64,000 bases of DNA from Psococerastis gibbosa (GCA_963971405.1 OZ020484.1:34618770-34682769), one strand, 5' to 3'. Counted from the first letter of the stretch, positions 1-10,550 are shown. Numbers and translations are program-made. Notes: a model not told the origin generated them from the sequence alone.

Positions 1-360
1 ATTGGCACCCCAAAATTAACTAATTTTTATTTTGTATGTCATAAAATCAGCAAGTTTTTAAAATTTTGGCTCATTTAAGTTGTAGAAGACTACTTTGTGT
101 ATGATATTATTGTATATTTTTACTTTTCGGTAATGTAGTTTTTCCAGAAATCCCAGATTACGCGAAAGTTTAGTCCCCACTGATTTTTATGAAAGAAATA
201 AGGTGCCAAAAATTTAATATTTCCTATTATATGATGCATGAAGTAATCTTCTACAACTTACATGAGCCAAATCGTTAATAACTTCCTTTGTTAATGAATA
301 AAATTCAATAAAAACAACAAGTTTTGGGGTGCTAATTTTCTATGTAACATGTTCTCTTAA
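1..360. mobile_element. TTAA-flanked foldback MITE (family F4), copy 1
   Basis: A non-coding foldback element cut by the left window edge. The right end reads GGTGCTAATTTTCTATGTAA followed by CATGTTCTCTTAA, the same terminus as the copy at 32150-32540. The left end (ATTGGCACCCCAAAATT) is its inverted partner. Subterminal arms around 69-100 and 235-270 (GTTGTAGAAGACTACTT and its inverse) pair again, so most of the element is one long imperfect hairpin. It ends in TTAA at 357-360. No transposase is visible, so it would depend on an autonomous partner. Confidence 0.75.
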
Positions 361-1307
361 AACTTGTTAGTCAATTCCATTATGACTAAAAGATTGTTCC
401 ATCTACGTTATTATTATCGTAGGCAGCTATTGGCCAAAAATACTACATTTTTACTGATAAAATTGAATAGGGAAATTTCCAAAAACTCGTCTTACATAAA
501 GTTTGATATAAGAGAAAATAATAGTAAAAAGCAAAGAGTAAGTTTGGAAAATGGCTAACAGAGAAAATAACACTATCTTTTTCCATCTCAAGTGATTTCC
601 CGCACTGCACCTTCAATTTCGCAGCCTTTCCTCCGCCATTGTCTTGTGCAAACTTTATCCCGGAGTTCTTTCTCTACATTGCTTCAAGCTTTGTTATTGT
701 TATATAATAAAGTATTTTGGCACGGTATCGTAACAGGTAGGGTAGGCATTCTTCTAAACCCATTGCACTGCCGTCATTCCCGGCATATTTTCTAAAACAG
801 GAAGTACTTTGCTTTTTGCAATTTTGTACGAAGATAATGGCGTGCAATATTATGTACAGTAGGTTTATATATGGTATAAACTTAACTGTATTTAAAAGTT
901 TCAAATTATTATTTATAGTAAAAACAGTTTCAATCCATTATTTGGTTTACCATAATCGTTGATTCACTTCCCAAAGACTAGTTCTCCTCTTTTGATGAAA
1001 TTAGCCCTCCTTCCAATCTCAGGATGAGGAATTACAAAAACGTCGAGAGTATGTGTTGTACCTTTTTCAAATGTACACAGTGCTGCGGCTGCAGGAGTTG
1101 ATAAAAGCAAAACACTGCTTCTTCTTCATGAAGAAGCCTATATATTCATGTATATGAAAAAACAAACTTCTCATTTTTTTCCAATTCAAATCGAATACCT
1201 ACTTGTTTTTTATACCAAGTCGAATTTATCATGAAATATCGATCACAGAGCCATAAATGTAAGAGTATAATGCTTCGATACATTTAGTTATATGTATGTA
1301 GCCTCTA
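361..1307. other. No recognisable gene
   Basis: AT-rich sequence. The short open frames here start at non-ATG codons or are very short, and none resembles a known protein. Confidence 0.5.
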
Positions 1308-1605
1308 CTAATGTCCTGAAGAACGTTTGGTGGACCCAAGCCAGCTTATAGTGGCCCAGAGGTCCTTGTCGCATGCCAACGACCCCATGGATTTCGGACA
1401 TTGTACATTGACATTTGTATTATTTCCGTATGCATTTTTGGCCATTGGCAAACTGGTATACGTCCTCGATGTCAACCTACATCGGCTATAAGCGATAATG
1501 GTCAAGCTGAGACAAGCTTACCATTGACGACATTGACAATGAAACAGGCGAAGGCATGGCTTAACCAAGTACAGATACGATTCTAGCCTGTATTAAGTTA
1601 ACACA
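1308..1605 (-). repeat. Dispersed repeat R6, copy 1
   Basis: Read on the minus strand it matches the segments at 13318-13720 and 43148-43405. Shared blocks are a GTCATGCTT-like start, TTGTCCATTATCAC, TAGCCGGTGTAGGTTGA, a CCAGTTTGCCAATGG block, a TACGGAAA block, and an ATCCATGGGGTCGTTG block near the end. No ORF, TIR or poly-A tail defines its class. Confidence 0.65.
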
Positions 1606-2629
1606 GACAGTTTTTGATGACGTGCAAAAGTGCATTGATATACTGATAGGCTAGGTTCAGATCTTCAAAACCAAAAACTGTGGTCTAACGGTCTTAGTGC
1701 CAGCTACACGCTACGGTATGTATCAAAATTTAGAGGAGCATTTCTTCTTTGTTATGGCATCTGATTTATGGCTCTTTGATGTGATATTTTATGAGCAATT
1801 CGACTTTGTGCAATGTCTAGTGAGGTGTCCTATTTTCCCATAAACGTCACACACTCTAGTTGAACACTATAGCACAGTACAATAATTAGTGTTATTACAC
1901 TGTAGCATAAAGTAGTAGTGTGTACCCTGTACTCAAATAATATTCAGACAACTCTGTAGGAAGTGTTGTTATATAAATTTGCACAGTGGAAACTATATTA
2001 TTTAGTAAGGGATTTCAAGCCGGAGTTCTTAATTATATTCGTGTCAAATTCTGTAATTATTCACATAGGTTTTTATTTTTATTCCTATTTTTGTACACCC
2101 GGCGCAAATTAATAATTGTTGGACGCGTTCATAGAAAGTTGTTCACTACAAACCCTAAGGTACGGTGTAACTTACAGTATAGCATGTGTGAAATGGGCGG
2201 AGAGGCGAGAGCTAAGCAATTCTATTTCTGCCTATTTCCCCGTCTAATGACAGGCCTTGGGCTATAAGATTTACACCATAAAAGTAGGCTTTTCCCTGGT
2301 TTATTATTACCCGACCGACAAAATGATCTTTAACCCGCATCGTGATGGAAGAAAGATAGGATTAACGGATCATGCTTAGGATTATAGGCTTTGTCATTTA
2401 ACGGTCAATTAAGCCCAGCTGTAAAAATGAAAAAATACACTACCTATACCGTATGGTCAATGTTGTATTGTAGTATGTACTGTATGTACACAGAGACCAC
2501 TCTTGCCAGGCATTTTTCTTAGGATTTACAGAGAATTTCTATACAGAGAAAATATTGTATATGGTTTTGACATTTTTAATCCCATCTCTAGTGTTCAAAT
2601 TTAAGTAGATTACTTTGTTTTTGAATGAA
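1606..2629. other. No recognisable gene
   Basis: AT-rich sequence. The stretch around 1718-1800 resembles 52978-53040 (ATGTATCAAAATTT, ACATTTCTTCT, GATGTGATATTTTATG), which suggests another low-copy old repeat. Nothing else is recognised. Confidence 0.4.
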
Positions 2630-3045
2630 CGAATGAATAACGACTTTTCTGCAATGGTACAATTGGCGAACAATAAGACTATAAAGTCTTTTTTTCATAG
2701 TAATAGTAGTAGTAGTATGGTTGGACACAGTCCCAGGCCACGGTGTGGGCCCATAAGACAGTGGACCTCCTGATTACAGTGGTTTCCGAACCACTTGGGA
2801 AACACAGTGAAATCACACGATCAGTTCGGAGGTGACCAGGGTAAGTCCTACCATGTTTCCCTACCGGCACTGTGCACACGACCAAGTTATCTGTATCTTT
2901 GAACCTGCTCTGGTCCGCTGGATTCAACTTGGCCGGCATAGTAATAGTAGTATATATAGCAATATAACTTAAATTATATGGAATATGAAACGGAAGGGGG
3001 AATAAAGAAGGAGAGTATGGGAGAGAAAGGGGGAGTCCATTGCTT
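2630..3045 (-). mobile_element. LINE-D 3' end, copy 1, split by a SINE1 insertion
   Basis: On the minus strand this is a retroelement 3' end. It has a CCCCCTTCC-type purine/pyrimidine tract, a GACTTTATAGTCTTATTGTT block, and a terminus reading GTCGTTATTC followed by an (ATTC)n tail. It is colinear with 28457-28660, where an AATAAA signal lies just before the tail. The two halves (2630-2711 and 2937-3045) are separated by the SINE1 insertion. No coding part remains in this copy. Confidence 0.7.
2712..2936 (-). mobile_element. SINE1-like retroposon, copy 1, with perfect 16-bp target duplication
   Basis: The short retroposon sits inside LINE-D. The bases CATAGTAATAGTAGTA occur at 2696-2711 and again at 2937-2952, a perfect 16-bp direct repeat, which is the expected mark of target-primed insertion. 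Orientation is inferred as minus because a (GTA)n tract follows the left duplication, as in the copies at 9655 and 39462, and would be a 3' (TAC)n tail. The core GTGGACCTCCTGATTA...GTGG...CCGAACCACTTGG is shared by all six copies. The minus strand stays open through the element. No tRNA-type A and B boxes were recognised. Confidence 0.75.
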
Positions 3046-3885
3046 GCTTAAAATAGTGGTAAGTTCGCTTTGTTCAGCGCTATTCTGAGGCTATATCCCG
3101 ATAACTGTTAGTGTTGATGCTGCAGGCAATAAGACTGCAGTGCATTTATATCAATTCTTAATAAAATCCTCCATTAATTATTTTCCATACGACAGTCCCA
3201 ATCACCGTCACAGATTTTAACTATTGTACAAAACAGTGAAAATTACAATGAAACAAGTCAAAAGCACTATTGTGTGATGTTGCATTTTTTGTGTGGTACA
3301 GTTAGCTCCCTCTGCCGAGTTTTCCGGTCGCAGAGGTCTCATTAAATCATAATGGCCCCTCCAGAATGAGCAATTTCATGTCGGATTCCATGTTTTAAAC
3401 GTCCGCGCCGTCCCACTTCAACCATTACTGCCTTCAATCATTGGAATGTTTCATGGTGTACCGAAGTCTGCTGTACAACTAAAATACCAATTAAAAAGTT
3501 ACTGTACTGGTGCCGGTACTGCCTAGCTTATGACAATAGTTCATACTCGGCAAAACGTTATGATGTAATAAATTTGAAAACGGAGTTTTGTCTTTTGTTG
3601 TTCTGAATTTACCCCTGCAAACCGTGGGAAAATTCAATTCGTTCATTGAAGCGTAAAGATACATTTTTATTGTAAAATTCGTAAAATCCTAAATTGAATA
3701 AATTTTTAAAAATAATTTTTAAAAGTACGATCCATGAATTATTATTAACGATTAAAAAAATGTGACAAAAATAAAAATCAATGTGAAAGGTGACCTCAAT
3801 GAACACTACATTATTTTAAAAAGCTGTAATTAATACTTACATCTGTATCATGAGTCAGTCTTTATTTGCTTGCATGCATACCTAC
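3046..3885. other. No recognisable gene
   Basis: Unique-looking AT-rich sequence. The only open frames are short and AT-biased (for example 3609-3806 on the minus strand, rich in Phe and Asn). No repeat family was matched. Confidence 0.45.
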
Positions 3886-4270
3886 TGTATATTTCTGTTG
3901 TTTATAACGCCTGCTTTCGCATTCTTGCTTTAAGCAGCCATGTCAGCCTGGCGGGGGGAGTGAGTCTGTTTGTTAACTTGAGGCACCCTAAGGGCTGACT
4001 CTTTCACCTCGGGGGAAAGGGAAATTGACTGACAGGGTGGACTTCCTGATTATAGTGGATTCCGAACTACTTGGGGAACATGGTAAAGTCACACGATTAA
4101 ATCGGAAGTGCCCAGGACTCGACACGCACGTAGACCGACTGGTATAGTCTCAGCGCGTTATCATGTCCCACCATGTTGCCCTGCCAATGCTTTGCACACT
4201 ATCAAGTTTGCCGCAGTTTGAAACATGCTCTGCTCTAATGGATTCAAGATGGTAAGGCCGTTGGCACTGT
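3886..4270 (-). mobile_element. SINE1-like retroposon, copy 2 (long subfamily)
   Basis: This is a member of the longer subfamily shared with 46150-46545 and 48985-49245. It carries the core with a one-letter change (GTGGACTTCCTGATTATAGT, CCGAACTACTTGGGGAACA), then GACTCGACACGCACGTAGAC, and ends GGATTCAAGATGGTAAGG. An extra leading block (CTTTAAGCAGCC...GTCAGCCTGGCGGGG, CACCCTAAGGGC) is found only in this subfamily. It is more diverged than copies 1, 3 and 4, so probably older. Orientation is inferred from family members. Confidence 0.65.
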
Positions 4271-5335
4271 ACATTTGTAATAAAATGTATAGATAGATAA
4301 TTACAAGTGAATAAATAAATTTAATGTGGGGGTTGACTCGGAGTAGAGAGTGTTATATCCACGATTTTTGGGGTAGAAGAGGTTTACAACCGCCAAAATG
4401 ACAAGGTCTAAGTAGGCCTATGAATAATTCAATATAAAAAAAAAATACTCGAACCATATTAAACTTTTTGATTCCTTGCACCATGTCATAACCTTAGGGA
4501 CAGAACTTATGGCAGGACTAGGTATATAGTACTTGTAGAAGTATAACAAAAATGCAAAAAAAAAAAAAAAAAAAAATTTTGAGCCCACATTAATGTAATA
4601 TAACTTAGAAAAATGCTTGGCGTCTGTCTGACTAGTGAGTGAGTCTGTTTAAAAAATCCTAATGACTCATTTCTACTTCACTTTGTACTGCATTAGATCA
4701 ACAAAGCTCCAAATGAATTTCCGGAAACTTCTAAACAATTTTACAAAAATAATATTTGGGCCGCATGAGTGAAGTTGACATCAAATGAGGAAAGTTGGAC
4801 AGCATCTCATAAAATCCCCTTTATGATCGCGTGAAGTTTTCCAGAAACTCAAAACCAATAATTAGTGCTAACGAAGACGTCAGTTATCTTGTCAGAGCGA
4901 AAACCGTGAGCCATTATTGCTTGTGCTAATTAACAGTCCATTGTTGAAGGATTGATGCTATCTTTATAAATCTTTCACTTCCCCCTGTGGCCATTACCCA
5001 ATTAACCTGGGCGAGGGAGTTGATCGCAACTGATTATCAAGATATTGATTTTTTATGTGTGAGTAGTGGTTTATTAGAGCTATTAGTCAGTTCAATTTTG
5101 TTGATTTTATCAGATATTGCTAACATGTTAAAGAAACACGACTGCATTCAACCCGCAGAGATCCATTCTAAGATCCTGTCGAGGATTTGTTTGAACACAC
5201 ATACTGTGCGTCCCCCATCTTATCTTTGATTAGATCTGTGATGGATTATTTGGTACTGAGCCGTAATTAATTTACCTTGTATAGTCTATTGTGCATTTAT
5301 TGCACTGTTTATTCCTACGTATTTACTCCTATGTA
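4271..5335. other. No recognisable gene; A-tract
   Basis: A run of about 20 A at 4556-4576 may be the tail of a decayed retroposon on the plus strand, but no body was recognised upstream. The rest is AT-rich with no supported feature. Confidence 0.4.
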
Positions 5336-5690
5336 TACGTCAGTATTAAGAAAGCTTTATGATGGTCCAAATTTTCGATTTCGAGGTTTCAGTGGATTTA
5401 CACGTTTTGTGGTCCCAGGAACCAAAAAAGTGGTTTTGACGATATATCGGTCTGTCTATCTGTCCATTGACTTGTGGACAAACTACTCGGTGGATTTTGA
5501 TGACATTTGGCATGTTGGTTCACTAAAATCATATCTCGAGACATTTTTTTGCTCAACTCAATTTTGTGGAGGGAAAACCCTTCAAAAACTAAAAAAAAAC
5601 GGATAGGTTTTTTCTTTACCAAGGAAAGTTTTTGTTGTAAATAAAAAATTATTTTCTGAAGAAATTATGGATCATCATTGCATACTATGC
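5336..5690 (+). mobile_element. F3 repeat, copy 1 (internally deleted)
   Basis: It begins with the family start AAGAAAGCTTTATGATGGTC and runs through the GGTCCCAGGAACC block and the core CAAACTACTCGGTGGATTTT. It then jumps from about 5600 to the distal block GAAGAAATTATGG, so roughly half of the 0.8-kb consensus is missing. The tetranucleotide tract seen in other copies is short here (TCTGTCTATCTGTC). See 49978-50820 for the most complete copy. Confidence 0.75.
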
Positions 5691-6315
5691 CATTTTTTCT
5701 GTGTCATGTAAAATGCCCGTTCTAGACTGCAATCGTCCCATCGATCAATTCAAAATTGAAGTGCTTAGAGATAGGAAAAGTTAATTTAACCTTAGGCCCT
5801 ACACATAAAAAGCAATGTGAAAATGTTTGAAAGTAAACAAAAAAATAAAAAGATCATTTTTAACTACCCTAAAGAACAAAATAATATCCCAGACCGATAT
5901 TTTTATATGACATGTTAGATCTTCCCTCATCAGCGCCAGCATGGTTGTACAGTAATAATGTGAGATTTCCAGCAATGTTTTCAGTTATATTTGGAAGCTG
6001 CACGGAATCATCCAAAAAGAACAAGGAGGTCATTATGACATTGCTTTAAGCTACCCCTACAGCTGTATTTTATATATCACATTACTGAGCTAATAGCGAG
6101 TTACCATCCATCATTTGTTAAAAAAAAACTTTTGTTTGTAATATGCAACACTGTGTTTCTTCAAAAGCTGGAATGTTCATGCATTGGAAAAAAATAGTGT
6201 TTCATTGAATTGTTAGCCAGGTTGTATTGGAAACACTATTTCAATTTAAAATTCTGTCATCTAAACCCAAGGATTTTTTTAGGGGGGGGGGGTAGTTGTG
6301 TGTGTTAGAATGGGT
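5691..6315. other. No recognisable gene; G10 tract
   Basis: AT-rich sequence ending in a run of about ten G near 6282-6291. No gene or known repeat was recognised. Confidence 0.4.
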
Positions 6316-6430
6316 TACTTACTTTTTACTTTTTCCGCGCCATTTCCTCATGGAGGGTCGGCGGCAGGGCGTTTCCAGACCGTTCTGTCTTGCGCCTTCT
6401 CCCTTGTCAGCACGGCCTTGTCTCAACCGA
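6316..6430 (-). mobile_element. LINE-C 3'-terminal fragment, copy 1
   Basis: On the plus strand it reads ACTTTTTCCGCGCCATTTCC, then TCATGGAGGGTCGGCGG and CGTTTCCAGACCGTTCTGTC, nearly identical to 42477-42570. The minus strand therefore encodes the extreme C-terminus of a LINE reverse-transcriptase protein (a region ending in a DRTVWK-like block) plus its 3' end. Only about 115 bp survive. It lies about 260 bp upstream of the host exon at 6689. Confidence 0.6.
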
Positions 6431-6698
6431 TGCACGGCCCGCGCTCTCCTGCTCTTCCGGCTTTCATGCAAGTATTGAAGTCTTTGCAAAGCCTCATTTT
6501 GTGACTAGGGCTTGCCACTGGAATGATGGTACGCTGCTACACCTATTCCGTGAAGGTGTTTTGTACCACTACTCTCCATATCCTGACATTTAGTTACTTT
6601 GGAGTAAAATCTAATTATTTCAGTATTTCAATTTAGTATTTGCTGGACCGCAGCAATCGTGTTTGACAATTTGTTTGTTTGCTTTCAGAGAAGCGGTT

Positions 6699-6728
6699 AT
6701 GGCTGACGTGCGGGTCTCAAAGACATAG
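6699..6728 (+). promoter_or_regulatory. Upstream ORF of nine codons
   Basis: The 5' UTR part of the exon contains an ATG at 6699 that opens a nine-codon frame (MADVRVSKT) closed by TAG at 6726-6728, 26 bases before the coding ATG. The context GGTTATGG has G at +4, which favours recognition. A short uORF this close to the main start would be expected to reduce or gate translation of the main frame by leaky scanning or reinitiation. That effect is inferred from general knowledge. Confidence 0.45.
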
Positions 6729-6754
6729 AATGTAGGGACTGTGGTAACCGTACC

Positions 6755-6857
6755 ATGCACTGCCATCCGCCGCAAGCGCTCGTCTTCGGTCTGCTATGCA
6801 ACGTGCTCATTCTCACGTCCGGACAGTGGCCCGAGCCCAACGAAGATGACGAACCAG
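6755..6857 (+). CDS. First coding exon of an unidentified secreted or membrane protein (signal peptide)
   Basis: Thirty-four codons plus one base (phase 1) run from ATG 6755 to the donor at 6858. The peptide begins MHCHPPQ, continues with a hydrophobic core ALVFGLLCNVLILTSG (residues 8-23), and then turns acidic: QWPEPNEDDEP. That is the layout of a cleaved signal peptide, with a plausible cleavage after Gly23 (TSG|QW). GC content is well above the flanks and the codons look used, unlike the random frames elsewhere. The mature protein starts with an acidic, proline-containing segment. I do not recognise the family, and the exon is too short to name it. No downstream exon was recognised in the remaining 57 kb, implying either a very long intron or missed short exons. 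The alternative, a chance ORF, is unlikely given the matched acceptor, donor, in-frame upstream stop and signal-peptide composition. Confidence 0.7.
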
Positions 6858-7189
6858 GTCAGTCATCTACACTTTATAATGCCATTTGCAAGTTAATTTA
6901 AATAAACCCCAATGAACGTAAATTCACTTGCGGGAATTAAAGTGAAATAAGAATTCAATTAAAAGCTGTTATTCAATCGTTATTAATATTTGTTCATTGT
7001 TGCATATGCTAGCCGTAGGCGTGAAATTGTTCTGGGCTCCATTGGGCCCAACATAACAAAACAAGCAGTTGAATGTCGTATGCATTAGAAAAGATTAATT
7101 TTATCATATATAAATGATTCTTTTCCAAAGTGTTATGCCTACTGGCCATGTTGGTTGCTATCAATGCTTCCGGGAATTTTGGGGAAATT
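6858..7189 (+). other. Start of the intron after the signal-peptide exon
   Basis: It begins GTCAGTCATC. It is AT-rich and has no further exon-like signal before the LINE fragment at 7190. Confidence 0.5.
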
Positions 7190-7583
7190 TATAGAAACTC
7201 GAAGCATTTGAGATGTGGTGCTATCGTCGCATGCTACGAATACCTTGGCAAGCCCATGTTACAAATGAGGACGTTCTAACCAGAGTAAGAGAAACAAAAA
7301 CTCTCGTTGCTTCGATAGCCTAAGTAAAAGAAGGGCTCACTGGATTGGAAATTAGCTTCAACACGAGAACTTCGTAAGCGTAAGCTGCATCATAGAGATT
7401 CAATAGAAGGCGTCAACTGACCTGGGCGCCCGAGAAAAGTGTTCCTGCAGCATGTTATGGAGGATGTAGGGGCCAAGACATACGTGGAGCTGAAGATGGC
7501 GTGCCAGGGTCGAGGTGAGTGGAGGCATAGAAAGCCACATGTTGCTGCCAACCAGCCATCCGGCTGTATTTGAAGAAGAAGAA
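7190..7583 (+). mobile_element. LINE-A 3' end, copy 1 (broken reverse-transcriptase C-terminus)
   Basis: From about 7193 the frame reads LEAFEMWCYRRMLRIPWQAH, then VTNEDVLTRVRE, a hallmark of the C-terminal region of non-LTR reverse transcriptases. Stops and frameshifts then interrupt it. Near the end another frame gives VMEDVGAKTYVELKMACQ and AANQPSGCI followed by a stop and a (GAA)n tail at 7571-7583. The copy is 5'-truncated and non-functional. The same family recurs at 12290 (minus) and 56780 (plus). Confidence 0.8.
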
Positions 7584-9470
7584 GTATACTTACGGATTAT
7601 GTGATAATCTGAGACGTTGCATATTGGCTTAGGGAGTCCCATAATTTAACTGTGACTGGGTTAAAATTGAAAAGAAAGTCATTTTCTATTTATGGTACCT
7701 TATTTTATAAGTTTTGTTTCAAATTGGAAAAGGCATTGAGTTTTCCATCAATCATTCCATCTCTTGAAATTCACTTGATTGAACACCAAACCTGGGCAAT
7801 CGAATTCATTCAAAAGCTGGCAACTTAGAATGGAAATGTTCCGTGCAAATTTACCGTGGGACGGGGAAATTGGGTGAAGGGGCAAGGTGTGCGAGGTGAG
7901 GCGCCTTCCCAAAACAGCTTTCCAAATCGGATTGAACACCCATCTATGATATTTCCATGTCATTTCCACTGAGAAAGTCTTCTTTTTTTTCGATTTGTTG
8001 TGTTCTTCGTTAATCTTACACCATATACGATGAGGCATGGATTCACTAGAAATCCAATCTAAGTGTTTCGGTACCAAATAACAAGGAATTTGACAGGAAT
8101 GGTTGAATTCTTGCAAGAACAGCCTTTTCTACAAACCATTACTAACTAAAACAATTGTAAACTAACTTATTATTTTAAATTTCATGTAGGCCTACGTCTT
8201 TTAGAGAACTTCACTAGCCATTTCACTTGTAAAACTCTCTATTTCAAAGGAGGCTTATTAAAGTTAGAGAATGAAGAAGTGCTTCCATCAGAATTTCTAA
8301 ATGCACAAGACAGAATTCCCACAAATTCAGCGAAATGCAGGATTCATGTGGCGAACCGGCTAACCTGTGTCATATGATGTGTTTTTGAAATTGCAAAATT
8401 TCTTTCTCACGATTTGTTTACAAAAAAAAAGAGCAAATCGTACAACCTCAATATCCGTTTTTTGCAACTAGCGTAAGTTTTCCCATAACTGAATATAGCT
8501 GAGTAGCGTTATAACCCTGCGGGTCTGTCTTGGCGGTTATTTTTATTCTTATCCGGTGGGTCTATTTATGCCGTTTATTATTAACTTGTTCTTTGGGTTA
8601 AAAATATAAAGAAAACAATAATTGTTTTGCTTATATTCAACATTATTTTGAACAGCACTTTCCATTCTAAAATTATCTTGTTTACATTTTTCATCCCGGG
8701 TTAAGTTAATTATTGGTAATACTTTATTTCTCATTCGCTGACAATGAAGGCAGAAACAACCCCAGGGCATGTTCAATCGGCTCAATGTCACGATCCCTCA
8801 CAGCCGTTTACAGATTTTGAAATAAAGTATTATGATCCATCAATTTATGGTGGTGGCCATAAAAAACCGCTCATAATTCCTATGGGGGGAAGGGTGTGCC
8901 GCGACTCTGGCCAGAGGATGAGGTGTGGGCCGCCCCGGGGAGGGGGGGGGGGCAGGGAGTGTGGGGGCTAAGAGCGGGATCACGGGGGTTATATCTAGGA
9001 CAAACCCCCCTCAACTTTTATCGCCGCGAGAGCCGCATTGTTTTCAGACTGCACGTGGATTGCTATCTTCCTGTTTCCGCTTAGCATTCATTAGTACTTT
9101 GGCCATTATTTATTGTAGTTATATATTAGTTTCGTGCGCAGTCGATGCAAACTACAGCCACGGTGATGTATACCGCTCATATATCATCTAGTAATTATGA
9201 TGTTTTGTCGCTGCTGCCGGTGTCTGCTTTACGTTTTTCAGCTTTCCCGTCTCTTATTCGAACACTATCCACACTGCTTTAGTCCCGATGGTTTATTCTA
9301 TGTATTATGCCTGTGTATATATATATACGATATATGTATATGGTGTATTCTTCATGTTTATGTAAGACAGGTACATACACTCAATAAATAATAGTGTATA
9401 GTTCTAGTCTTGAACCAATATGTACAACGTAATTTCCCCCTGATAGAGTGGAAGTAAACTTCAATTTGGT
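7584..9470. other. No recognisable gene; G-rich island near 8884-8990
   Basis: Most of this is AT-rich. Around 8884-8990 the plus strand is unusually G-rich, with several runs of three or more G and one run of about twelve near 8942-8953. The frames across it are low-complexity Gly/Arg artefacts. A (TA)n-like patch sits at 9316-9340. Confidence 0.45.
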
Positions 9471-9630
9471 TTCTTTTTTTTAAAGGTTAACCGCATCAAA
9501 CAATTTAATGAATGTATCCGATTGAACTCTTCAGTCGCCCCCGTAGGTTTAGTACACGTTTCCGATCGCATGGCGTGTAGACTCATCCAAAAGTACAAGC
9601 ACGCTACCACCTGGCCATCGAAGTCGATTA
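9471..9630 (-). mobile_element. SINE2-like repeat, copy 1
   Basis: The minus strand matches 24067-24240 and the minus strand of 51966-52152. Blocks are AGGTGGTAGCGTGCTTGTAC near one end, a CGCCATGCGATCGGAAACGT-like middle, a GGGGGCGACTGAAGAG block, and the terminus TGCGGTTAACCTTTA. Each copy ends in GCG(A)TTAACC followed by a T-rich run. No clear Pol III B box is visible, so calling it a SINE is an inference from size and ends. Confidence 0.6.
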
Positions 9631-9654
9631 TTTTTTTCATGATTAGAGTATGAA

Positions 9655-9960
9655 GTCCTGCCTTATTATGTAGTAGTAGTAGTGTTTGTCGGGTTAATAA
9701 CGACTTAGGCCTCAAATTTGGGCCCATAGAGCGACCCCGACTTGACTGTCCTACGCCAGCCCATAGGACAGTGGACCTCCTGATTATAGTGGATTCCGAA
9801 CCACTTGGGAAACACAGTGAAGTCACACGATTAGTTCGGAGGTGACCAGGACAAGTCCTACCATGTTTCCCTACTGGCACTGTGCACACGACCAAGTTAT
9901 CTGCAGCTGTGAACATGCTCTGGTCCGCTGGATTCAACTTGGTACGGCGGCCGGTTTTTG
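9655..9960 (-). mobile_element. SINE1-like retroposon, copy 3 (short subfamily, best preserved)
   Basis: This is the cleanest copy of the family. On the plus strand a (GTA)n tract at 9669-9683 is followed by TTAATAACGACTTAGGCCTC, GGGCCCATAGAGCGACCCCG, the shared core, and an end at GGATTCAACTTGGTACGGCG. The minus strand is open across the whole element (frame within 9461-10000), reading LNPADQSMF, NLVVCTVPVGKHGRTCPGHL, RTNRVTSLCFPSGSES and IIRRSTVLWAGV. The same words recur in copies 1 and 4. I do not know a protein with this sequence, so the open frame may be incidental to the repeat's recent age. Confidence 0.75.
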
Positions 9961-10550
9961 CCTTATTATGACGACTAAAATAAATACAGTAGTTGGACAC
10001 GTCTCCACCAAGTCTTTTTCTAATGTTTGCTTCTGCAATAGCCTAGATTACATTTAAAATACGGTACGGTACTGTGTATGTTGATAGAGAACGTATTTAT
10101 CATGGACACGATTTAGCTAGGCGTAAGCACTACTTCTCATAGCAAGGATGTACGTGTTCAGGTAATATGCTCCAACCCCATGATTTGGGGCTAGACAATT
10201 TTTTTTTTATCTAACACCTTATTTATGATAAGTGTATGTTGTCTCGCCGTGAGTCTTGTATCAATTTTTCGCCACTTATTATTTTTACTTTACTTGCTCC
10301 GTTGAATAATCCGTCACATATTTGCCAGTTTTGGGTCTGTTACAATAGGCAATATGAGATGCAATAGGGTGGTTGCAACGTGACAGTCGTGTCCAGCAGC
10401 TCGGTCTCAGTTGAAAATTCCCCCTGGGGGGGGGGATGCAAGCCAGCCGCTGTTGGTGGACAACTGTGCTGCAGCTGACTGGAAAATTGGCAATGAGGGA
10501 GCGTGCCGTCTACTACTCTGCGGAGAAATGCATTGATTGCTGCCGAGCTG
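9961..10550. other. Mixed AT-rich and GC-richer sequence without a recognised gene
   Basis: From about 10365 to 10550 GC content rises (AGCAGCTCGG, GGGGGGGGG near 10427-10435, CAGCCGCTGTTGGTGG). The minus frame at 10340-10582 is open but has no recognisable motif. Confidence 0.35.

Larger units (their letters stand above)
6689..6857 (+). other. Exon with 5' UTR and start of a secreted or membrane protein
   Basis: Exon boundaries are read from splice signals. A pyrimidine-rich tract (TTTGTTTGTTTGCTTTCAG) ends at 6688. The donor CAG|GTCAGT has GT at 6858-6859. The first 66 bases (6689-6754) are 5' UTR and contain a TGA at 6704-6706 in frame with the coding ATG, so translation cannot extend upstream in this exon. 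Because an acceptor precedes the UTR, at least one further non-coding first exon must lie upstream and was not identified. Confidence 0.65.

Noticed and set aside
9316..9345. A TATATATATA sequence as a promoter
   Set aside because: Simple repeat with no gene downstream.
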